Positions 18,058-25,428 of a DNA stretch of 45,387 nt are shown here, piece by piece. Each line of letters opens with the position of its first letter. The stretch's first letter is position 1. The translations under genes and the position numbers were made by a program. The stretch is from contig JADZEM010000142.1 of the NCBI GenBank assembly GCA_020850535.1, positions 1 through 45,387 on the forward strand, in the 5' to 3' direction. The notes under the pieces are model-generated. The model saw nothing but the letters and a program-made list of their open reading frames with translations, did no database searches and was not told the origin of the DNA. The DNA comes from Chloroflexota bacterium. GTDB taxonomy: Bacteria > Chloroflexota > UBA6077 > JACCZL01.

Positions 18058-19365
18058 CTACGGCTGGCGCTGGTCGAGCACCCGCACGGCCTTTCCCTCG
18101 CTGCGCGGGATCGCCCCCGGGGCGACCAGCTCCACCACCACCGACAGGCCGAGCGCGTCTCGCAGCGTCGCCCGGGCCTGGGCTTCCAGCGCCAGCCGCG
18201 TCCCCAGCTCGGCCCCACGGTGGTCTGTCGGCTCGATGCGGACGTGCAGCTCATCCTGGCGGTCGGCGCGGGTGGTGAGCACCAGTTGATAGTGCGGCGC
18301 GAGGCCCGCCAGCCGGACCAGCGCATGCTCGATCTGCGACGGGAACACGTTGACCCCCCGCACGATCAGCATGTCGTCCGTGCGGCCGAGGATCTTGCCG
18401 ATCCGCGCACTGGTCCGCCCACACGGGCACGGCTCCCGCGTCAGGAAGGAGCGGTCCCGCGTGCGGTAGCGGAGCATCGGCAGGGCTTCCTTGGTCGGCG
18501 CGGTGAAGACCAGCTCGCCGGCCGTGCCGTCTGGCAAACGCTCGCCCGTCTCAGGATCGACGACCTCAGGGATGTAGTGATCGTCCCAGACGTGCAGCCA
18601 GCGCCCCTCGCCGCAGGCCGACGCGACGCCCGGCCCGATGATCTCGGAGAGGCCATACTGCTCGTAGACGGTGACGCCCAGGGCCTCGGCGACCTCGTCT
18701 TGCAGCGCCTCGGACATCGGCTCGGCCCCCAGGAAGACCGCCCGGAGCGGCGCCTGTCGGAGGTCGATCCCCTCGGCGGCGGCCACTTCGGCCACGTGCA
18801 GCGCGTAGGATGGGGTGGCATGCAGGGCTGTCACGCCGAAATCGCGCAAGAGCATCACCTGCCGCACGGTGTTCCCCGAGGAGGTCGGCACGACCATCGC
18901 CCCGATCTTCTCGACCGCATCGTGCATGCCCAGGCCGCCGGTGAAGAGGCCGTAGCCGGCGGCGTTCTGGAAGATGTCGTCCTCGGTCAGCCCGCCGGCC
19001 ACCAGCCCGCGTGCCAGCACGTCGGCCCAGAGGTCGAGGTCGTTGCGGGTGTAGCCGACGACCGTTGGCTTACCGGTCGTGCCGCTGGAGGCGTGGACGC
19101 GTACGACCTCCCGCATGGGCACGGCAAACATGCCGAAGGGGTACGTCTCACGGAGATCGTCCTTCGTCGTGAACGGCAGCCGGGCAAGGTCGGCGTGCGT
19201 CTGGAGTGCGGCTGGCTCGATGCCCTCCAGCCGCCGGTGGAACGGCGAGCTTGACCGCTGAAGCCGCGCGACGCAGGCCCGCACGCGCGCCATCTGGAGC
19301 GCTTCGCGGTCGGCGCGGGGCAGCGTCTCGGCCGCCCGATCCCAGTAGCGCCCGACGACGGTCAT
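18058..19365 (-). CDS. paaK: Phenylacetate-CoA ligase
   Basis: 435 residues, the normal length of PaaK, an adenylate-forming enzyme that makes phenylacetyl-CoA from phenylacetate, ATP and CoA. Motifs: SSGTTGKPTVVGYTRND (ATP loop), YGLSEIIGPGVASACGEG, GELVFTAPTKEALPMLRYRT, and LGRTDDMLIVRGVNVFPSQI near the C-terminal hinge. The start at 19365 has GAGG five bases before it; longer frames lack homology. Next to an enoyl-CoA hydratase read in the same direction 100 bases upstream. The ring epoxidase genes (paaA-E) are not in the window, so a related aryl acid or a link to the AOR nearby is also possible. Confidence 0.93.
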   Translation of the reverse strand: MTVVGRYWDRAAETLPRADREALQMARVRACVARLQRSSSPFHRRLEGIEPAALQTHADLARLPFTTKDDLRETYPFGMFAVPMREVVRVHASSGTTGKPTVVGYTRNDLDLWADVLARGLVAGGLTEDDIFQNAAGYGLFTGGLGMHDAVEKIGAMVVPTSSGNTVRQVMLLRDFGVTALHATPSYALHVAEVAAAEGIDLRQAPLRAVFLGAEPMSEALQDEVAEALGVTVYEQYGLSEIIGPGVASACGEGRWLHVWDDHYIPEVVDPETGERLPDGTAGELVFTAPTKEALPMLRYRTRDRSFLTREPCPCGRTSARIGKILGRTDDMLIVRGVNVFPSQIEHALVRLAGLAPHYQLVLTTRADRQDELHVRIEPTDHRGAELGTRLALEAQARATLRDALGLSVVVELVAPGAIPRSEGKAVRVLDQRQP

Positions 19366-19465
19366 GGTGTCCTCACAGGAGCGAAGGTGCAGGAGCGCGG
19401 TGCAACAGGTCGGGCAGCGCTGGGCGAGCGGCGTGGTGTACGGGGATACGTCCGACGCCTCGCAG

Positions 19466-20251
19466 TCAGGGTGCTGGCTTGCGCGCCTCGCGCTCGGCGG
19501 CCCGCTGCGCGATCCGTTCGAGCCAGGCGGCGCGAGCGGCCAGGTGCTCCTCGGAGGCGAGGACCGTCTCCATCGCCCGGTCGAAGACGGGCACGAACTC
19601 GTCGAAGGTGAGGTCAAGGGCCTGATTCGAGAGCCGCTTGGCCCAGGTCAGGCTCGGGCGGGGAACATCCAGGTAGCGCCGCGCCCAGGCCTCCAGTTCG
19701 GCTTCGAGGTCGGCGCGCGGCACGACCTTGTTGACCAGCCCGACACGGTACGCTTCAGCCGCGTCGATGTTCTCACCGCTGAGGATCAGGTGCCGAGCGT
19801 GCCCCATCCCGATGAGCCGGGGCAGCCGGTACGTCCCCATACCGGGCAGGAACGCCTCCTGCACGGCCGGCAGCCCGAGCATGGCGTCGTCAGCAGCGAT
19901 CCGCACGTCGCAAGCGATGGCCAGCTGCAACCCGCCGCCGATGCAGTACCCCTGCAACCCGGCGATGACGGCCTTGTCCATCGTCTCCATCGCGCGGAAG
20001 GCGTACTCGGCATCGTGGAAGAACTGGTTGGGGATCTCGCCACGGGAGAGCTGTGTCAGGTCCAACCCCGAGCAGAAGGTCCGGCCTTCGCCAGTCACCA
20101 GGACGACACGGATGGCCGGGTCGTCCTGCATCTCCTGGGCGGCGGCCAGCATATCCCGCGGCCACTCACGCCCCATCGCGTTGAGAACCTCGGGCCGGTT
20201 CAGGTGGATCTCGCCAATCGGCCCACGCTTGCGCGCCTCGATGCGTGCCAT
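19466..20251 (-). CDS. Enoyl-CoA hydratase/isomerase family protein
   Basis: 261 residues of the crotonase fold. Oxyanion-hole strands: TFCSGLDLTQLSRG and LQGYCIGGGLQLAIACDVRI. The second catalytic region, PAVQEAFLPGMGTYRLPRLI, has the Glu of hydratases (QEAFLPG) in place; LSGENIDAAEAYRVGLVNKV follows. Likely hydrates or isomerises a CoA thioester in beta-oxidation or aromatic catabolism together with the adjacent ligase gene. Start ATG has no clear ribosome site. The exact substrate cannot be told. Confidence 0.92.
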   Translation of the reverse strand: MARIEARKRGPIGEIHLNRPEVLNAMGREWPRDMLAAAQEMQDDPAIRVVLVTGEGRTFCSGLDLTQLSRGEIPNQFFHDAEYAFRAMETMDKAVIAGLQGYCIGGGLQLAIACDVRIAADDAMLGLPAVQEAFLPGMGTYRLPRLIGMGHARHLILSGENIDAAEAYRVGLVNKVVPRADLEAELEAWARRYLDVPRPSLTWAKRLSNQALDLTFDEFVPVFDRAMETVLASEEHLAARAAWLERIAQRAAEREARKPAP

Positions 20252-20469
20252 GGTTCAGGATAGACCACCCACACGGATGCGGCAAGCCGCGCAATCGTGG
20301 TGTGCCTCACGCGCTCTCGCTACCGTTGCTTTCGCACTACTGCGGGGCGCATGTCGATTCACGAGAATCGGTCACGTGACGGATGGGCAATCCGCCGCCT
20401 GACTGACAGGGATTGCGCGGCCCATCCGGCATGATGAACCTACGAACGTCGTGGCGGATCAGGCTCCCC

Positions 20470-20822
20470 ACCCGATCGACCCGGTGCTCGTCTCGTCGCC
20501 GAAAGGCTGCGAGAGTCCTCTGGATTTGGTTGGAAGCGCCTTCTCCCCAGGGGCTTCCAGTCATACGCTCTTGAGGCGCGGGCGCTTGACACCCTTCCCC
20601 TACCTGTCAAGCACCAACGTCCGTCAGGGTAGCGGCACACGGCATCTCCCCTCCTGGATTGTCGTGAGCAAGCGCCCTGCTCGAGGGCACGGGTTCTGAC
20701 GCACGGGTCATACAGGCCAAGGTTCTCCCCACCCGAAGCCGCGACCCTGCTGCGTCAGCCCGAAGCGGCTGCTGGTGCATGGTGGACTCCCTCCTGACCC
20801 CCATGCACCAGCGGCCCACGCT
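20470..20822 (-). ncRNA. Structured RNA resembling HEARO / omega-RNA, without iscB
   Basis: No protein-like frame, but dense hairpin-forming sequence on the reverse strand. GCTGGTGCATGG pairs with CCATGCACCAGC (20771-20812). AGCCGC pairs with GCGGCT (20737-20770). GCTTGACA pairs with TGTCAAGC (20584-20612). GGAAGC pairs with GCTTCC (20532-20558). Read 5' to 3' on this strand, ACAATCCAGGAGGGGAGA, CCGCTACCCTGACGG, the GCTTGACA stem and CCTCAAGAGCGTATGACTGG follow in order. From memory these resemble HEARO RNAs, the omega-RNA guides that lie upstream of iscB. No iscB or other nuclease frame follows; the hydratase gene starts 220 bases on. Stand-alone omega-RNAs are known in Chloroflexota (Ktedonobacter). 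Identity is unverified; the structure itself is plain. Confidence 0.42.
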
Positions 20823-20839
20823 TTCCCCTCGCCAGACGA

Positions 20840-20926
20840 GGGCCACCCTGTGGCTACGGGCCGCGCGCCGCCTCAGCCGCCGCTGAAGCCCGGCAGCAGC
20901 AGCCGATCGCCGTCCTCCAGCCGCCG
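20840..20926. repeat. Left direct repeat, copy of the moaD 3' end
   Basis: 87 bp identical to 22907-22996 except for one missing CAG triplet (three here, four there). It contains the last 15 or so codons of the moaD-like gene in reverse and about 40 bases past its stop. Here the matching sequence breaks off into unrelated DNA at 20927, so this is a truncated copy. Confidence 0.95.
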
Positions 20927-21122
20927 CCTGAGGATGCCTCCCTGCGAACTCCGTACGCCCATTGCGTGGAGGATGAGGTATCGTGATGAGCGGGTGTCAT
21001 CTGCCGCGGCTCTTTTGCCAGATTCGCCCCAGTATACTTGCCTAGCGCGACTCTTCGACGGCAGATTGCTTGTGCAGGAATGGCTGGCAGCCGCTCTTGA
21101 GTCTTGCTCAGGGGTTGAGTAC

Positions 21123-22796
21123 GTGACCGTGGATGACGAGATCAGAAGCTGGTCGACGACTCCTGAGAGTCAGTTCTTTGAACGAAAGTCCGCATTCGAC
21201 CGCTCCATGGGTCGCCTCAAGCGTCGAAACGCCCGTGACATCGCCTGGGACGTTGTCGAGACGCTCTCGGCTATGGCGAATGCCGATGGCGGAGATTTGG
21301 TTATTGGGATTGAGGATGACGGCACAGTTTCAGGCGCGCCTCACCCAGACGACAAAACCGCGCTCATTCGTCGCGCAGCAGCAGAGCATCAATACGTCTC
21401 CCCGCCCATTCGATTCCAGGTCCGTGATGTCCAGACGACGACAGGCGAACTGCTGCTCCATTTTGCAGTTGACTGGAGTCCCGAAGTCCACCAACTTGCA
21501 GATGGACGCTATCTTCTGCGTGTTGGCGCCGCAAACGTACCATTCGCCGCACCTGCAATTGCCGCGCTCAAAGCCACCAAGGGCCAGGGGCTGATCGAGC
21601 GCTCGTTTCCGCCAGGCGCGACGCTAGACGACATCGATCTGGAACTTGTTGTGTCTTTGGCCGGGAGAGTGGGCGAGACGGGGCCGCCGGAGCGGACACT
21701 CCACCGATTTCGCCTTCTTGAAGACCGCCAAGAACGTAGCGTGCCGAATTTGGCCGGGCTGCTGCTGTTCGGCAAAGATCCGCAACGTTGGCACCCGAGA
21801 TGCGGCGTGGACTTCGTCCGGTGGGAGGGCACCGAGCGACGATTCGGCGCTGAATTGAATGTGGCGAAGCGGGTTCGGATCGAGCGCCCGCTTGCTGCGC
21901 TTGTGGAGCGAACATTCGAGGCAATCCGTCCATACATCCGCGAGCGTCACCAATTGCAGACCCTTTTCTTCTCAGAGCGACTGGAATACCCAACGTTCGT
22001 CTGGCAGGAAGCGCTGGTCAATGCCGTTGCCCATCGGGACTACGGTATCCATGGCGCGCAAGTCGAAATCTGGATGTTTGACGACCGCCTGGAAGTGCGA
22101 AGCCCTGGATTGCCACCCCATCCTGTTACCGTGGAGGCACTCGCGCGTCGTGAGCGCCTCCACCTGTCGCGGAACCCGCTCATCATGCGGGTCTTTGCCG
22201 AACTGGGGTTTGTCCGAGAGCTCGGCGAAGGCATTCCCAGAATGTTCGCAGTCATGGAGCGCGAAGGCTTCTACCCGCCGCGCTTCGAGAACATTGGGCA
22301 AACGTACTTCGGGGTGACACTCCGCAATCAGCCTGTCTACGATCAGGCAACGCTGACGTGGCTGAAGCAATTCGACACACTCGATCTCAGTGGTGATCAG
22401 AAGCGCCTGCTGGCCTACGCCCACGCGCACGGTGATCGCTTTACGAGCCGAGAGTATCAGAAGCTTGTTGGTCTGGATCTCTATGGCGCGTCGAATTCGA
22501 TCAAACTCCTGATGCGCAAGGGGACTATTCAGTCTACGGGGAAGAGCAGCCGGGTGTACCAGATCACCCCGACGCGCCCTCAGGATGCATCACCGCCGGA
22601 AGATCTTCAGCGTGTACTGGATACGCTTGGTAGCCACGAGCGCATGAGCAACAAAGCCGTTCGCGATGCACTGGGGGTCAGCAGGCCCACCGCAACACGC
22701 TATCTACAGTTGTGGGTTGACACCGGCTGGCTCATGGCTGAAGGAAGTCACCGCGGGCGCCGATACGGCGCCGGTCGGCGGATGCGCGGCGACTGA
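21123..22796 (+). CDS. AlbA_2 / HATPase_c_4 putative ATP-binding regulator
   Basis: About 557 residues. The N-terminal Schlafen AlbA_2 domain reads ESQFFERKSAF, ETLSAMANADGGDLVIGIED and DDGTVSGAP. The middle ends in a RecG-like HATPase_c_4 segment: FVWQEALVNAVAHRDYGIHG, LEVRSPGLPPHPVTVEAL, RNPLIMRVFAELGFVRELGE and GIPRMFAVME. Two winged-helix-like regions follow, the last AVRDALGVSRPTATRYLQLW. Such proteins are annotated as putative transcriptional regulators; AlbA_2 proteins also occur in defence islands, but neither role is proven here. GTG at 21123 is preferred (AGGGG eight bases upstream, TATACT 85 bases upstream); an ATG at 20973 would add 50 residues of non-conserved sequence. Lower GC and flanking repeats point to transfer. 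Confidence 0.83.
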   Translation: MTVDDEIRSWSTTPESQFFERKSAFDRSMGRLKRRNARDIAWDVVETLSAMANADGGDLVIGIEDDGTVSGAPHPDDKTALIRRAAAEHQYVSPPIRFQVRDVQTTTGELLLHFAVDWSPEVHQLADGRYLLRVGAANVPFAAPAIAALKATKGQGLIERSFPPGATLDDIDLELVVSLAGRVGETGPPERTLHRFRLLEDRQERSVPNLAGLLLFGKDPQRWHPRCGVDFVRWEGTERRFGAELNVAKRVRIERPLAALVERTFEAIRPYIRERHQLQTLFFSERLEYPTFVWQEALVNAVAHRDYGIHGAQVEIWMFDDRLEVRSPGLPPHPVTVEALARRERLHLSRNPLIMRVFAELGFVRELGEGIPRMFAVMEREGFYPPRFENIGQTYFGVTLRNQPVYDQATLTWLKQFDTLDLSGDQKRLLAYAHAHGDRFTSREYQKLVGLDLYGASNSIKLLMRKGTIQSTGKSSRVYQITPTRPQDASPPEDLQRVLDTLGSHERMSNKAVRDALGVSRPTATRYLQLWVDTGWLMAEGSHRGRRYGAGRRMRGD

Positions 22797-22831
22797 ACTG
22801 GCTTGCTTCAGCAAGATGATCGCTGGAGAGA

Positions 22832-22879
22832 AATGACTCACCGTCAGAGTCGGTCTACCAAGTCTGACGGTGAGTCATT
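22832..22879 (+). terminator. 17-bp perfect hairpin after the AlbA_2 gene
   Basis: AATGACTCACCGTCAGA (22832-22848) and its exact reverse complement (22863-22879) enclose a 14-base loop, 36 bases after the AlbA_2 stop. It is only about half G+C, unlike neighbouring hairpins, and lacks a T-run. It may be a terminator or an end structure of the cassette. A partly related TGAGGCATTTC follows at 22891. Confidence 0.5.
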
Positions 22880-22906
22880 CGACTTGAGCGTGAGGCATTT
22901 CCTATG

Positions 22907-22996
22907 GGGCCACCCTGTGGCTACGGGCCGCGCGCCGCCTCAGCCGCCGCTGAAGCCCGGCAGCAGCAGCAGCCGATCGCCGTCCTCCAGCCGCCG
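22907..22996. repeat. Right direct repeat, in place at the moaD 3' end
   Basis: 90 bp matching 20840-20926 with one extra CAG. It spans the end and the immediate downstream sequence of the intact moaD-like gene, so this copy is in the gene's original context on the coding side. Confidence 0.95.
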
Positions 22997-23263
22997 GTCC
23001 AGCCCGCCGGCCAGCTCGATCATCTGGCCGTTGACGATCAGCGCCGCGTACTCCTTGACCCGGTCGCCCTCACGGTCGTAGACCAGCTCGGCAAACTTCT
23101 CGGAGCCGTCCGCGAGCTGCACGAGCAGGTCGCGGACGGTCATATCCTCGGAGATCGGCAGGTGCTCGGTCATGCCGCGCTCGCCGACGCCCTTGAGCTG
23201 GGTCGCCAGCCAGGAGTAGTACTCCAGCGCGATGGTCCGCCGCCGTGGGGTCTCTATCGTCAT
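22940..23263 (-). CDS. MoaD/ThiS-family sulfur carrier protein
   Basis: 107 residues with a beta-grasp fold: TIALEYYSWLATQLKGVGER, MTVRDLLVQLADGSEKFAEL, AALIVNGQMIELAGGLDRRL and a C-terminal LLLLPGFSGG. The final Gly-Gly is the part that is adenylated and thiocarboxylated. Ends 11 bases after the AOR gene on the same strand, as in AOR loci where a dedicated MoaD-like protein supports the tungsten/molybdenum pterin cofactor. It lies downstream of the AOR gene, so the two are probably co-transcribed. Its last codons are inside the right direct repeat of the cassette. Confidence 0.88.
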   Translation of the reverse strand: MTIETPRRRTIALEYYSWLATQLKGVGERGMTEHLPISEDMTVRDLLVQLADGSEKFAELVYDREGDRVKEYAALIVNGQMIELAGGLDRRLEDGDRLLLLPGFSGG

Positions 23264-23274
23264 GGCGCCGGGCG

Positions 23275-25152
23275 CTACCGAGCCACGGCCAACCCGCGCT
23301 CGGCGGCGATCTTCTCCACCACCGGGATCATTTCCTCAAGGTCAAGCTCCACCAGCGTGGCCGGCAGCGGCAGCCCCTGCTCCGTGTCGAAGCCGATGCG
23401 CTCGCGGAACGTGCTGACCATCCGGTCCCAGTGGTCCATGATGTTCGAGCCCTTGGCCGGGCCATCCACCGGCACCGAGCCGTAGCGTGTGGACGGGCGC
23501 TCCTTTGACGGGTCCATCCCGTGGAGGAAGCTCCAGATCCGCAGCTGCGCCGAGATCCGCCGCCCGATCTTCAACGCCTCCGGCAGGTCGATGTCGTAGC
23601 CGCTGACGGCGCTGACAGTGGCCGTCCCCAGGTGCGCGTTGGTGAAGTCGAAGCGGCAGATGCCCAGCGAGTCCTCGAACTGGTGCCAGCCGTTGATCGC
23701 CGTCATCTGCTCGACGATCTCATCAGGGTCGAAGCGGTTCTTGGTCGGCGCGAGGCCCAGGCGCTCGGTCTGGATGCCGCCAGAGGTCAGCTCGATGGTG
23801 CTGGTGCTCGACAGACAGGTGTCGAACATCTCGGCCCAGCGTGCGCGGTGATCGTGCGAGCGCGGCGCATGCCCCTTCATCGTGTAGATCGCCGCGTTGG
23901 CCGCCTCGCCACCGATGTGCAGGCTGGCCCGCATGACCCCCTCAGCCAGCCAGTCGCCGCAGCCGTCACGCGTCGCGATCTTCTTCATCAGCGCGAGCGC
24001 CGTCTCCGGATCGTTCCAGGTCGGCTCAAGGCCGTCGAGCTGCTCCTTCGTGAGCAGGCCGCGCTGGTGGCACTCGATGACCCACCCCAGCAGCCAGCCG
24101 AGCTCGTTGACGTCGAAGCCGAGCGAGTCGCACTCGTTCGCCAGCATGGTGGCCGCGCCCGCCTCGGTGATGCCGATCTGCGAGGCCATCGAGGCGAGGC
24201 CCTCGTACTCTGGCTCCTCGCCAGCGTACCCTTTGTACGGCCCCTCGGTGACGGTCATCAGCTTGCAGCAGCCCATCTGGCAGGCCCAGCAGGGATTGGT
24301 CTTCCACTCGAAGTTGCCGCGCAGGTACTGCCCGCTGACCTGCTCGTGCTCCTCGAAAATGCTGGTGGTGTAGTTCTTGATCGGGAGCCAGCCGCCGCGC
24401 GCCGCGCCCGAGACGCCGCCGCCGGTGCCCCAGTTGTAGATGCCGCCGCCGCCGAACTCCTTGGCGTCGATGAACAGCGGCTTCACCAGCTCGTTGAGCC
24501 GCTTGTCATCCTCGACGTGCGGGCGCACCCTGCCACGCTTGCAGGTGATCGCCTTCAGGTTCTTCTCGCCGAGCACCGCGCCGATGCCGTTGTGCGAGGC
24601 AACGTGCCCCCGGTCCCCAACGAAGGCCGAGAATCGGACCTTGTGCTCGCCGGCCGGCCCGATGCCGAACACCGAAATCTGCTTGTCGGTCAGGTTCTCC
24701 TCGGCACGGATCGTGTCCTCAAGCTGCCAGACCGGCAGGCCGGCGTAGCGGCTGGCGTCCAGCAGCCTGACGCCGTGCTCGTCGATGTGGAGGCGGGTCA
24801 GCCCCTGGGCCTTGCCGGTGATGGCGATGCCGAGGTAGCCCTGCGTCCGCAAGAACGCCCCGAGGTAGCCGTTCGCCTGGGTGGCCCCGGCCAGGCCGTT
24901 CATCGGGCCTTTGAACACCACGGAGACGGTGCCAGTCCCCGAGACGCGGGTGCCGGCCAGCGGCCCGGTGCAGATGAAGACCGGGTTCTCGGCGTCGTCC
25001 CAGCGGGTGCCGGGCTGCACTTCCTGCATCAGATAGTGGACGCCCAGGCCCGTCCCGCCGAGCCATTTCCGCAAAATCTCAGGGGCGACCTCTTCGTCGC
25101 GGGTTGTGCCGGTCGTCAGATTGACACGGAGGAGACGGGCGGTAAACGGCAT
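23275..25152 (-). CDS. Aldehyde ferredoxin oxidoreductase family protein
   Basis: About 625 residues, standard AOR length. These tungsten- or molybdenum-pterin enzymes oxidise aldehydes, or reduce acids, with ferredoxin and one 4Fe-4S cluster. N-terminal domain: RLLRVNLTTGTTRDEEVAPE, FKGPMNGLAGATQANGYLGA. The cluster cysteines are NPCWACQMGC (Cys288, 291, 295 by the chosen start) and a later one in DSLGICRFDF. EEPEYEGLASMASQIG and ECDSLGFDVNELGWLLGWV belong to the pterin-binding domains. ATG at 25152 has AGAGG eight bases upstream; a longer frame adds 14 unlikely residues. Paired with the MoaD-like gene. The aldehyde handled is unknown; the paaK gene some kilobases away suggests, but does not show, aryl aldehydes. 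Confidence 0.94.
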   Translation of the reverse strand: MPFTARLLRVNLTTGTTRDEEVAPEILRKWLGGTGLGVHYLMQEVQPGTRWDDAENPVFICTGPLAGTRVSGTGTVSVVFKGPMNGLAGATQANGYLGAFLRTQGYLGIAITGKAQGLTRLHIDEHGVRLLDASRYAGLPVWQLEDTIRAEENLTDKQISVFGIGPAGEHKVRFSAFVGDRGHVASHNGIGAVLGEKNLKAITCKRGRVRPHVEDDKRLNELVKPLFIDAKEFGGGGIYNWGTGGGVSGAARGGWLPIKNYTTSIFEEHEQVSGQYLRGNFEWKTNPCWACQMGCCKLMTVTEGPYKGYAGEEPEYEGLASMASQIGITEAGAATMLANECDSLGFDVNELGWLLGWVIECHQRGLLTKEQLDGLEPTWNDPETALALMKKIATRDGCGDWLAEGVMRASLHIGGEAANAAIYTMKGHAPRSHDHRARWAEMFDTCLSSTSTIELTSGGIQTERLGLAPTKNRFDPDEIVEQMTAINGWHQFEDSLGICRFDFTNAHLGTATVSAVSGYDIDLPEALKIGRRISAQLRIWSFLHGMDPSKERPSTRYGSVPVDGPAKGSNIMDHWDRMVSTFRERIGFDTEQGLPLPATLVELDLEEMIPVVEKIAAERGLAVAR

Positions 25153-25428
25153 CGTGGACCTCTCCCAGATGGGTGTGACGGAACACTGTGACACGCGGCC
25201 AGCCAGGGCGCGTTCCTAACGGGAAATCCTACCGCATTCCCCCTTGCGCTTCCGAGGACACAGCATCCGGCAGGGGGCGGCTCGTACGCAACACCCACCG
25301 CGTTCTCTCGCCTGTGCGCTGCCATCGCGCGCCCGCGTGACCATGCTGGCACGCCAGGTGCACGCTCTCCTGGTGCAGCCCCGACGCCGTGGTGAGTCCC
25401 AACCCCCTACAGCAAAGGACTGTCGCCT

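Larger units (their letters stand above)
20840..22996. mobile_element. One-gene cassette flanked by long direct repeats
   Basis: Some 2 kb of DNA lies between two near-identical 87/90-bp repeats. Only one of these, the right, is part of an intact gene (moaD). The insert holds a single AlbA_2-type gene, a promoter-like TATACT (21033-21038) and a strong hairpin after the gene. Its base composition is visibly less GC-rich than its neighbours. Its inner ends show a weak inverted similarity (AGGA-TGCCTC at about 20930; AGGAAATGCCTCA in reverse at about 22890-22903). No integrase or transposase is present. Inference: acquired DNA that entered at the 3' end of moaD and duplicated it. Confidence 0.62.

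Noticed and set aside
20690-20720. tRNA-like segment
   Set aside because: GGTTCTGACGC loosely resembles a T-loop, but no cloverleaf or acceptor stem can be formed around it.
20337-20846. Small reverse-strand proteins in the structured region
   Set aside because: The three short frames here overlap each other in different frames, have no protein-like composition and lie across the RNA stems; a non-coding reading is better supported.
23521-25191. Long forward open frame opposite the AOR gene
   Set aside because: Shadow of the AOR gene, rich in Arg/Ala/Gly/Asp with no recognisable motif. The same holds for 3294-4745 opposite GH31 and 43459-45099 opposite the binding protein.
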